NCBI RefSeq assembly: GCF_900142145.1
Contig: NZ_FQZV01000028.1
Span: 1 to 56,965 of the forward strand
Reading direction: 5' to 3'
Length of the DNA: 56,965 nucleotides
Origin: Geosporobacter subterraneus DSM 17957
GTDB taxonomy: Bacteria > Bacillota > Clostridia > Peptostreptococcales > Thermotaleaceae
Shown here: in pieces, positions 26,719-34,356 of the stretch
How positions within the stretch are numbered: the first letter of the stretch is position 1
Layout of the letters: each line of letters opens with the position of its first letter
Translations under genes and position numbers: made by a program
The notes under the pieces: model-generated
Databases searched by the model: none
Seen by the model: the letters and a program-made list of their open reading frames with translations, nothing else
Told to the model about the DNA's origin: nothing

Positions 26719-28499
26719 TAAGAAATGGGATTCGAATTTTACATATAGACTTGTCTAAAGAAGAAGTAAAAGAAACGGAGCGCAAGGATTTAACAGATTA
26801 TTTAGGTGGAATAGGTGTGGCCATCCAGTTGTTTAAAGAGTACATGCAGCCGGATATTGATATTTTTCATGAAAAACAGCCGATTATTCTCTCTGTGGGG
26901 CCGTTAGAAACCATTTATCCAGTAGCAACAAAAACAGTAGCCGTTTTTAGATCGCCTTTAACCGGGGAGCTTGGAGAGAGCTATGCAGGGTTAAGACTAG
27001 GCCTAGCCATTCGTTTCACAGGCTATGATACTATTTTAATAACCGGTAAAGCGAAGAGACCGGTGTATCTTAATATAAGCAGCAAGGGAGTAGTATTTAG
27101 AAAGGCGGAACCTTTATGGGGACTGGATACGGAAGAAAGCGGCAGAATAATGAGAGAAATGGAATCTGGAAGCGGCTTACGTTCAATCATTCGCATTGGT
27201 CAGGGAGGAGAAAAGCTGATCAAATATGCAGGGGTGAATGTGGATACCTATAGACATTTTGGGAGATTGGGCCTTGGTGCTTTATTTGGAAGTAAATATT
27301 TAAAGGGAATCGTCATCATCGGTGATGGAACAGAGAGCATAGGCAGTCAAAAAGAGTATCAAAAAACCTATTCCGAAATATATAAAAGGGTTACCGAAAC
27401 CGATGCCATGGAAAAGTATCATGACTTAGGAACCACAGTGAATGTACTGCCCTTGAACGATATGAATGGACTGCCTACGAAAAATCTGAAACAAAGTTAC
27501 TTTGAAGATGCGGATAAAGTAAGCGGTGAAGCATTTGCCGAAGAAAAACTCATCAGAAAAATAGCCTGTTCAGGATGTCCTATTGGCTGTATTCATATTG
27601 CCTTATATCGAAATCAATTTCAGCAATTAGAGTATGAATATATTCCCGTTGCTTATGATCATGAATTGGTTTTTGCTGTGGGAACCTTTATTGGTGTAAA
27701 GGATAAGAATACCATTTTATCAATCATTGATTGCATTGAAAAATTTGGTCTGGACTGTATAACTACAGGTGTGATGATGGGCTGGATTACAGAGGCGTAT
27801 GAGAAAGGGATTATAGGGCAGGAACATCTGGAGCTGGACATTCGTTTCGGTGATGGAGGCACCTATCTAGAGATTATTCACAACATTATAAACGAAAAAA
27901 ATAATTTTTACAAAGATCTATCATTTGGAACATTATATGCGGCTAAAAAGTATGGTGGAGAGGATTTCGCTGCTGTATTAGGAGGTCACGAGATTGCAGG
28001 ATATCATACCGGATATGCTAACCTGCTTGGTATGGCTGTGGGTGCCAGACATTCCCATTTGGATAACGGGGGTTACGCTATTGATCAAACAACGGAATTC
28101 TCCGATCATGAACAAATTATTCAAAAACTCATTGAAGAGGAAATCGCTAGAAATATTCTAAATTGCTTAGTCATTTGTCTTTTTGCAAGAAATATCTATG
28201 ATATAGATACGATCATAAAAGCATTGGCAGGCATAGGAATTCATTGGACAGAAACTGAACTGAAAGTCCTAGGCAAGAAAATATTTTATCAAAAGATACA
28301 GATAAAAAAAGCATTGGGTTTTGATTATAGGAAAATAGAATTTCCTAAGCGTTTTTTTGAGACAAAAACCCTTCATGGAAAAATGGACTCAGAAACTGCT
28401 AAGAAGCTTTTGAAAATTTATAATGAAAAGATTGATGAAATATGTACCGACGCAATAGGCTTATTTGCTGAGACCAAACAGGATAAAAGATTGATATAA
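26712..28499 (+). CDS. Aldehyde:ferredoxin oxidoreductase-family protein
   Basis: 595 residues, the length of tungsten- or molybdenum-pterin AOR enzymes. The N-terminal domain (ILHIDLSKEEV, LGGIGVAIQLF, SVGPL, FRSPLTGELGESYAG) and the GLRLGLA..RIGQGGE stretches are typical. The [4Fe-4S] ligands are CSGCPIGC near residue 286 and a later Cys pair (LNCLVICLF) near 482. It oxidises aldehydes to acids (or the reverse) with ferredoxin-type carriers. It is fused in one operon with the polyferredoxin. Substrate unknown. The neighbouring dicarboxylate carrier may or may not be related in function. Confidence 0.85.
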   Translation: MLIRNGIRILHIDLSKEEVKETERKDLTDYLGGIGVAIQLFKEYMQPDIDIFHEKQPIILSVGPLETIYPVATKTVAVFRSPLTGELGESYAGLRLGLAIRFTGYDTILITGKAKRPVYLNISSKGVVFRKAEPLWGLDTEESGRIMREMESGSGLRSIIRIGQGGEKLIKYAGVNVDTYRHFGRLGLGALFGSKYLKGIVIIGDGTESIGSQKEYQKTYSEIYKRVTETDAMEKYHDLGTTVNVLPLNDMNGLPTKNLKQSYFEDADKVSGEAFAEEKLIRKIACSGCPIGCIHIALYRNQFQQLEYEYIPVAYDHELVFAVGTFIGVKDKNTILSIIDCIEKFGLDCITTGVMMGWITEAYEKGIIGQEHLELDIRFGDGGTYLEIIHNIINEKNNFYKDLSFGTLYAAKKYGGEDFAAVLGGHEIAGYHTGYANLLGMAVGARHSHLDNGGYAIDQTTEFSDHEQIIQKLIEEEIARNILNCLVICLFARNIYDIDTIIKALAGIGIHWTETELKVLGKKIFYQKIQIKKALGFDYRKIEFPKRFFETKTLHGKMDSETAKKLLKIYNEKIDEICTDAIGLFAETKQDKRLI

Positions 28500-28577
28500 T
28501 TGATTTAATTTTTTTCATACATAATATAAAGAAAGAAGGACAAAAATAAATTTGAGTCTACAAGGAGGTGTTAATGG

Positions 28578-28769
28578 ATGGAAATGAATACACGAGATAC
28601 CATCGTGAAAAAGCTTTTGGATGCACAGGAAAGTGTACGGGACTATGAAATGTTTTCAAAGCAGGTAGATGATAAGGAAGTAGCAGATTTATTTAAACGA
28701 TTTGCTGAAGAGTGCGGTATGCAGGCAAGAAAGCTTCAGGCAATGATAGATAAGTATGAAAAGCATTAG
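28578..28769 (+). CDS. Small rubrerythrin/ferritin-like helical protein, 63 residues
   Basis: A short helical protein (DTIVKKLLDAQESVRDYEMF then FKRFAEECGMQARKLQAMI). Its sequence suggests two helices of a four-helix bundle such as rubrerythrin. It lacks a full set of E-x-x-H metal ligands, so it is either a dimeric or a non-metal form. It has a good ribosome-binding site (aaggaggtg) 7 bases before the ATG at 28578. It stands alone between the AOR gene and a terminator. Function not certain. Confidence 0.6.
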   Translation: MEMNTRDTIVKKLLDAQESVRDYEMFSKQVDDKEVADLFKRFAEECGMQARKLQAMIDKYEKH

Positions 28770-28797
28770 CAAGGTGCGGATACCGCACCTTGTTTTT
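28770..28797 (+). terminator. Rho-independent terminator
   Basis: A 10-bp stem caaggtgcgg/ccgcaccttg with loop ata, then tttttata. Confidence 0.9.
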
Positions 28798-28913
28798 ATA
28801 CCATATGTTTTTATTAGAATAGAAGAGATTTTTATTTGTTCCGTTGGCACAGTATTAGATTATTATGTATAATGATGATAGGATTTTACATTATAAAAAG
28901 GCAGGTTTGTTTT

Positions 28914-30407
28914 ATGGGGTACTACGAGGAGATAAAACTTAGCAAAAAAAGTGAACAGCATTTATATGTACAATTATATGACGCTATAAAAAACCACATT
29001 ATTCAGGGCACCATTAAGGCCGATGAAAAATTGCCACCCATCAGACAATTAGCAGAGATTTTATGTGTGAACAATGCTACCGTAGTAAAAGCTTATGAAC
29101 TGCTGGAGCAGGAAGGTTATGTTTACAAACGCGTCGGCAGCGGCACTTTTGTATCTTTAAAGCCATATCCTTTATCAGCGGCAATCGAATCCGTCAGACT
29201 TCCCGTCGATGAAGATCTGAGTCTAATGAATAGGGGCCAGATACAGATTCAGGAGCATATGGTCAGCTTTGCAAGTGCTACACCTACTCCTGATCTATTT
29301 CCTGTGGATGATTTTCAGATATTGCTGAATGAGGTATTGAATCGTGACAAAGGAAATGCCTTTGGATACCAAGAAAGTCAAGGATACTTTCCCCTTAGAG
29401 AATCATTGGTAGCCTATATGAGACAATATGGGATCGAGACTAAATCGGAAAATATCCAAGTCATTTCAGGAGCACAGCAAGGCATTGATGTGATTGCTAA
29501 GGCATTTATAAATCCAGGAGATGTTGTCATTTTAGAAAAACCTACTTATACAGGGGCCATAGCAACCTTTAAGTCTAGGGGCGCCAAAATTATCGATATA
29601 CCTATAAGAGAAGATGGTTTAGACATAGAGGCATTAGAAGCAGTTATTGAAAAGTATAGACCGAACCTGATTTACTTGATGCCGAACTTTCAAAACCCAA
29701 CGGGGTATTCATATAGTAGAGAAAAAAAACAAAGAGTTTTGTCTTTAGCCCAGCAGTATAGTTTTCATATTGTAGAAGACGATTATCTCAGTGATCTGAG
29801 CTTCTACCATACAGAAAACACTACATTAAAAAGTATGGATCAGCAGGATCACGTAATCTACATAAAAAGTTTTTCAAAAATATTTATGCCTGGATTGAGG
29901 CTGGGATTTCTTGTTTTACCGGAAAAAGCATACCCTCGTATTTTAGCAGCCAAACACGCTTCTGATATTTCTACTTCAGGACTTATACAGAGAGCTTTTG
30001 ACCTATACTTAAGAAATGGCATTTGGAAAAAGCATATTCACTATATGGAAAATATATATAAAGAACGATATGAAATCATGGATCAAGTAATAAGGAAATA
30101 TATCCTTCCTCTCGGAATAACATATCATCCACCCTTGGGAGGTCTAAATTTTTGGCTGTGTCTCAACGAGAAGTTCTCTACGAATCAACTGTATAATATG
30201 GCGGTAAAAAAAAATATTCTTATTGTTCCGGGCTCCCTCTTTTCTGTTGACCAAAAGGATTCCAACTGTTTTCGCCTGAGCATTGCAGCGGTCTATCCAG
30301 AGCAAATTGAACCTGGGATACAAGCTTTATCCGAAGTAATAAAAGAATATATAGAAAGTAAGGATAACAAAAAGCGTAATACGGGCGTATACACGCCATT
30401 ACTCTAA
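28914..30407 (+). CDS. MocR-type transcription regulator (GntR HTH plus aminotransferase domain)
   Basis: 497 residues. The N-terminal GntR winged helix (about 8-80) reads HLYVQLYDAIKNHIIQG, PPIRQLAEIL and NNATVVKAYELLEQEG. The rest is a fold-type I PLP domain with the PLP Lys in SFSKIFMPGLRLGF. MocR proteins use PLP and an amino-acid signal to control neighbouring genes. The divergent frame from 28836 begins with an unlikely segment, and ATG 28914 is preferred. Alanine dehydrogenase follows 86 bases downstream and is the likely target. Confidence 0.85.
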   Translation: MGYYEEIKLSKKSEQHLYVQLYDAIKNHIIQGTIKADEKLPPIRQLAEILCVNNATVVKAYELLEQEGYVYKRVGSGTFVSLKPYPLSAAIESVRLPVDEDLSLMNRGQIQIQEHMVSFASATPTPDLFPVDDFQILLNEVLNRDKGNAFGYQESQGYFPLRESLVAYMRQYGIETKSENIQVISGAQQGIDVIAKAFINPGDVVILEKPTYTGAIATFKSRGAKIIDIPIREDGLDIEALEAVIEKYRPNLIYLMPNFQNPTGYSYSREKKQRVLSLAQQYSFHIVEDDYLSDLSFYHTENTTLKSMDQQDHVIYIKSFSKIFMPGLRLGFLVLPEKAYPRILAAKHASDISTSGLIQRAFDLYLRNGIWKKHIHYMENIYKERYEIMDQVIRKYILPLGITYHPPLGGLNFWLCLNEKFSTNQLYNMAVKKNILIVPGSLFSVDQKDSNCFRLSIAAVYPEQIEPGIQALSEVIKEYIESKDNKKRNTGVYTPLL

Positions 30408-30427
30408 AAAGTCTAAGCATAGGTAGC

Positions 30428-30466
30428 GGGTATATTCCCCCCGGTATGTTAATAAAAATATACCAG
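30428..30466. promoter_or_regulatory. Repeated GGTAT half-sites upstream of ald
   Basis: Three related half-sites lie between the MocR gene and ald: ggtata, ggtatg and the inverted tatacc. Such clusters are common for MocR regulators, so this may be the binding region. This is inference from spacing and symmetry alone. Confidence 0.35.
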
Positions 30467-30493
30467 TTTAAAAGAAATGGGGGAGGAGATTAG

Positions 30494-31609
30494 ATGATCA
30501 TTGGTATACCAAAAGAGAGTGCTCCAGGTGAAGGTCGAGTAGGAATGACCGATATAGGCATAAGAAAATTGATTCAACACGGTCATAAGGTTTATGTTCA
30601 AAAGAATGCAGGTTGGTGCAGCGGGATAACAGATCAGATGTATGAAAATGCTGGTGCGATCTTACTAGATACTGTAGAGGATATATATGGATATTCAGAT
30701 CTGATTGTTAAGGTAAAACCGCCGGGAATTGAAGAATTTGATTATCTCAAGGATAAGAACATTGTTTTTTCTTATATATTACCCGAGCGACATGAAGGAT
30801 TGACTAAAAAGTTTATGGAAAAGAAAGTCACGGCAATTGGCTATGAAGGGGTAGAAGATAAATTGGGCAATAAACCTTTATTAATACCAATGAGTGAAAT
30901 TGCTGGCAAAATGGCGGTATTTATGGGTGCTAAGCTCATGCAGACAGTACATGGCGGTGTAGGTACTTTATTAGCTTTCATGCCCGGGATTTCCCCAGCT
31001 GAAGTTGTGATCCTCGGTGCAGGAAGTGCTGCATTGGGTGCAGCAGAAATAGCCATAGGTTTAGGTTGTCGTGTTACCCTTCTTAACAGGAGTATAGAAC
31101 GGATAAGGTTAATAAAAAAAACCTACAACGATCAAATGACATATCTTTTATTAACAGAAGATACTTTAATGGAAGCGGTGCTTCGTGCAGATTTATTGAT
31201 TAATACCATAGATTTGATGGGGGATAAGATAAATCACTTGATTACTAGATCCATGGTTCAAAGAATGAAAAAAGGCAGCGTCATTGTCGACGTTGCCTGT
31301 GATAAAGGAGGAACCATCGAAACATCCAGTCCCACCACTCATGACTGTCCCTACTATAACTTAGATGGTGTAATTCACTGTGCCATACCGAATTTACCAG
31401 GAATCGTTCCTAGAACGTCTACTGCCGCATTAACTAGCGTTACGCTGCCATATATCGTTAAAATAGCAGAAAAAGGACTAAAGAGTGCTTTATTAGGAGA
31501 TTTAGGACTTAGAAAAGGGTTGGTCTTTTATAAAGGGCTGCTCTTGCATAAGAAGGCATCTGAAAACTATGATTTGCCATATACACCAATTGAAAAGGCT
31601 ATGGACTAA
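30494..31609 (+). CDS. ald: Alanine dehydrogenase
   Basis: NAD-dependent reversible deamination of L-alanine to pyruvate and ammonia. It has 371 residues. The catalytic domain starts IIGIPKESAPGEGRVGMT. The motif KVKPP is present, the catalytic His is in TVHGGVGTL, and the NAD-binding Rossmann fold follows with VILGAGSAALGAAEIA. The start is supported by ggggaggag. It is next to a MocR regulator, which suggests amino-acid-dependent control. In endospore-formers ald often serves alanine use and spore metabolism. Confidence 0.92.
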   Translation: MIIGIPKESAPGEGRVGMTDIGIRKLIQHGHKVYVQKNAGWCSGITDQMYENAGAILLDTVEDIYGYSDLIVKVKPPGIEEFDYLKDKNIVFSYILPERHEGLTKKFMEKKVTAIGYEGVEDKLGNKPLLIPMSEIAGKMAVFMGAKLMQTVHGGVGTLLAFMPGISPAEVVILGAGSAALGAAEIAIGLGCRVTLLNRSIERIRLIKKTYNDQMTYLLLTEDTLMEAVLRADLLINTIDLMGDKINHLITRSMVQRMKKGSVIVDVACDKGGTIETSSPTTHDCPYYNLDGVIHCAIPNLPGIVPRTSTAALTSVTLPYIVKIAEKGLKSALLGDLGLRKGLVFYKGLLLHKKASENYDLPYTPIEKAMD

Positions 31610-31638
31610 AAAAGCAGGTTTCTGTGATCAATAAAGAT

Positions 31639-31678
31639 AACAGCCAATGCATAGTATACTTACGCTTTGGCTGTTTTG
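31639..31678. terminator. Hairpin between ald and the minus-strand bactofilin gene
   Basis: The 9-bp arms aacagccaa (31639-31647) and ttggctgtt (31667-31675) are followed on the plus strand by tttgctattttt. It probably serves ald, and overlaps the 3' end of the opposite gene. Confidence 0.55.
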
Positions 31679-32064
31679 CTATTTTTTAGGGGTGTTATAT
31701 TTTTATCCTGTATATTAGAGTCCTTCATTTTACAAGTTCCATCAAATATGGCTTTTTCCTCAACTACAAAGCTGGAAACCTGTATATCCCCGTAAAGCTT
31801 ACCTGTAGCGTTAATTTTCAATTGATGAGATGCAGTGATATTTCCCTCAATGCTGCCAGAAAGGATAATGTTATATGCATCAATATTGCCTGTTATTTTT
31901 CCTTCTTCACCGATAATAACATTTCCCTTGATATGTAGATCTCCTTTAAATGTACCATCAATGCGAATCGTACCTTCAGCATGGAGGGTACCCTCAAAAC
32001 TGGAGTTCTTACCTATAAATGTATCTACTTTCTCTGATGGAATTGAATCGCTTTTCTTAAACAT
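31660..32064 (-). CDS. Bactofilin (polymer-forming cytoskeletal protein)
   Basis: 134 residues. The core (about 15-110) is a run of beta-helix repeats (GTLHAEGTIRIDGTFKGDLH, GNVIIGEEGKITGNI, LSGSIEGNITA) typical of bactofilins, which form membrane-associated filaments without nucleotides. A charged disordered N- and C-tail flanks it. The preceding gene on the same strand is an M23 peptidase 16 bases upstream. Bactofilin-peptidase pairs shape the cell wall in other bacteria, so these probably act together. Confidence 0.88.
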   Translation of the reverse strand: MFKKSDSIPSEKVDTFIGKNSSFEGTLHAEGTIRIDGTFKGDLHIKGNVIIGEEGKITGNIDAYNIILSGSIEGNITASHQLKINATGKLYGDIQVSSFVVEEKAIFDGTCKMKDSNIQDKNITPLKNSKTAKA

Positions 32065-32080
32065 TCATATGCCTCCCCAA

Positions 32081-33022
32081 CTATGGTTTTAAAATTTTCT
32101 CTGGATTAATTTGTTCGCCATTATAATGTATTTCAAAGTGAAGGTGTGATCCAGTACTGCGTCCTGTGCTTCCCATCTTTGCGATAACGTCGCCCTTTTG
32201 GACACGCTGTCCAACCTCCACTAAATTCTCTTTATTATGAGCATATACACTGCGATAGCCATGACCATGGGATATAATAACTGTTTTTCCATATCCTGCA
32301 TTCCACCCTGAAAAAGTGACAATGCCGCTTCCTGCTGCTAGAATCTGTGTTCCTTGTTTATTGGCTATATCTATTCCCGAATGAAATTCTTTACGTCCAT
32401 TAAAGGGGGATTTCCGATATCCAAAGGTTGAAGTGATACGACCTTCCGTAGGCATTTTATCTGGTTTAGCTGCTAAGACCTTCAATTGATCACTAACATC
32501 ATCAATAAGAATATTTAAATTTTCCATTTTTTCATCCATCTCAGCTGCAAGGACCTCTAGACTTTCAATATCCAAGGAGTCGTTATTGCTTTCAGATTCT
32601 GTTTTAACAACTGCTGCGCCCCGCAGTGCAGAACGGGAAATAGGTTTTTTTAGACTTTGCTGATTCGTAGTTTTTAAACCTACCATATTGCGAACCTGAT
32701 TTTCCAGTTCATTTAGAATAGACAGTTTTTCATTAACAAAGCTCGTCTTATTTTTTAGCTCTGCAATTTCTAAAGATTGATCTTTATTTATGGATTCAAG
32801 CTTTTCTAAGTCATTCAATTTTACATCCAGCTGATGATTTAGTTGGATAAGAGAAACTGTTAAAACTACTGTTAAAGCACATAATACTCCTGAAATCCAA
32901 AGAAACAGGTAATAGAATATCTTCTTGAGGCGAAACTGCCTGACATTGCTGCCACTATGGGGAACAATCATAAAGGTCATATGTTCTTTATGTAAATCTT
33001 TAAGCTTTTTATACAAATTCAT
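32081..33022 (-). CDS. M23-family cell-wall peptidase, membrane-anchored
   Basis: 313 residues. A short cytoplasmic N-terminus is followed by one membrane segment (about 38-60), a coiled-coil region (about 65-130), and a C-terminal lysostaphin-like metalloendopeptidase domain (about 190-310). The zinc ligands are in FHSGIDIAN and in HLHFEIH. The full frame can be opened to 33223, but ATG 33022 follows ggaggtattggccat and is the better start. It is co-transcribed with bactofilin (16-base gap). It probably trims peptidoglycan crosslinks where the bactofilin scaffold sits. Confidence 0.87.
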   Translation of the reverse strand: MNLYKKLKDLHKEHMTFMIVPHSGSNVRQFRLKKIFYYLFLWISGVLCALTVVLTVSLIQLNHQLDVKLNDLEKLESINKDQSLEIAELKNKTSFVNEKLSILNELENQVRNMVGLKTTNQQSLKKPISRSALRGAAVVKTESESNNDSLDIESLEVLAAEMDEKMENLNILIDDVSDQLKVLAAKPDKMPTEGRITSTFGYRKSPFNGRKEFHSGIDIANKQGTQILAAGSGIVTFSGWNAGYGKTVIISHGHGYRSVYAHNKENLVEVGQRVQKGDVIAKMGSTGRSTGSHLHFEIHYNGEQINPEKILKP

Positions 33023-33196
33023 ATGGCCAATACCTCCGGTAAAACAGTTCATTAGTAATTTTCTACATTTCTTCCAAAAATCCTTTAGAAATACGGAAGA
33101 AATATTTTTAATAAAGAGCAATTGGAGAACAGTGCAGCAGGAAAAACGAGTTTTATGTAGAAACTTTAAAAGACTAAAGTATAAAAGATCAAGATT

Positions 33197-33229
33197 GAAA
33201 AAAATGGAAACCCCGGTTTCCATTTTTTA
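33197..33229. terminator. Bidirectional terminator between the unknown gene and the peptidase gene
   Basis: Stem ggaaacc/ggtttcc with A-run on one side and T-run on the other. On the minus strand it ends the unknown gene at 33227. Confidence 0.75.
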
Positions 33230-33745
33230 TAAGTTAAGACCCTCAATGATCCATTGTTCAATACTTTTACCTTCTGCAGACAGAGCGCTGTCAGCGATAT
33301 GGAACTTAAAAAAGTTAATCATTAGTTTGTTACCGGCTTTATGAACAGTATCGAAGGGGTTTGGAACAACGAAAATCTCCAAATGATCAATATTCAGCTT
33401 ATCAAGCAGCTCGTTTGTGCTTTTGGAAAGTTCATTAAGCCGAAAAGATTTAAAATGATTAATTTTGTCTTCAAGGGTATCAAAATATTCCAAGATCATT
33501 AAATTTCTGCTGTAAAACCTGCTTTCAGCAGGATTGCCAGAAAAGGGCTCCCGGTTAGAAATAGCACTAAGGCATCTTCTAACAGATTCTTTTGTAAAAT
33601 CTTCGTTAAATGTTAATTGAAAAGGCTCTGATGATGCAATATCATCGATAAATTTTTCATTTAACTTTTCCCGAGATGCTACAGAAATCCAATAATAATG
33701 CATAATCTCCATAGCATTTAAATTAAAAGATACTTTTTTTGACAT
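33227..33745 (-). CDS. Hypothetical protein, 172 residues
   Basis: I do not recognise this protein. It is acidic and helix-rich with no signal peptide or membrane segment. Notable pieces are YYWISVASREKLNEKFIDD, a Phe-rich centre (FSGNPAESRFYSRNLMILEY) and a C-terminus reading EQWIIEGLNL. The ATG at 33745 has gggagg 7 bases upstream. A longer frame to 33793 is less likely. It is divergent from the MarR gene, and a promoter region lies between the two. Confidence 0.7.
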   Translation of the reverse strand: MSKKVSFNLNAMEIMHYYWISVASREKLNEKFIDDIASSEPFQLTFNEDFTKESVRRCLSAISNREPFSGNPAESRFYSRNLMILEYFDTLEDKINHFKSFRLNELSKSTNELLDKLNIDHLEIFVVPNPFDTVHKAGNKLMINFFKFHIADSALSAEGKSIEQWIIEGLNL

Positions 33746-33868
33746 AGGTTTACCTCCCATAGAAATCATTATATAATTAGTATAAATAACCACAAGAAAA
33801 TTATATATGGCATCTTTTCTATTATAGCATACTAATCAGAAATGAAGAAAAACAATCAGGAGGCTTTT

Positions 33869-34333
33869 ATGAAAAAAGAGAATTTTTCAGTAGAGATAGT
33901 GGAATTAGAGAGATTGCTACGGTGGGTTAGCACTTCAATAAAGCGTAAGGGAAGAGAGATATTATCGGACTTTGAGATTACGCCTCCTCAATTTGAAGCA
34001 CTATTATACATGATTAAAGAAGGTGAGTTAACCATCAGTGAGTTAAGCAACAAAATGTTTCTTGCGTGCAGCACCATTACAGATCTAGTGGATCGAATGG
34101 AAAAAAATCAGTTGGTAGAGAGAGTTCGGGACAGTAGAGACAGACGGGTTGTCAGAATTAGGGTATTAGAAAAAGGAGATAAGTTAATTGACGAGGTTCT
34201 TGATGCCAGGAGAGCTTATTTACAGGAGGCTTTGTCTGATATAAATACAGAACATAAACAAATGATCATAGAAGCACTAAATGCTATTCATCAAAGAACA
34301 GGTGCTGAATGCGAATTTCTTATTAAAGAATAA
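33869..34333 (+). CDS. MarR-family transcription regulator
   Basis: 154 residues with the winged-helix core (about 30-130): PPQFEALLYMIKEGELTISELSN, then the recognition helix ACSTITDLVDRMEKN, then the wing with RDRRVVRIRVLEKG. MarR proteins are dimers that repress nearby genes until they bind a small molecule. The start at 33869 has ggaggc upstream. It is 23 bases from the giant signalling gene and probably controls it. Confidence 0.87.
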   Translation: MKKENFSVEIVELERLLRWVSTSIKRKGREILSDFEITPPQFEALLYMIKEGELTISELSNKMFLACSTITDLVDRMEKNQLVERVRDSRDRRVVRIRVLEKGDKLIDEVLDARRAYLQEALSDINTEHKQMIIEALNAIHQRTGAECEFLIKE

Positions 34334-34356
34334 CTATTGACAAGGATGAATCAAAT

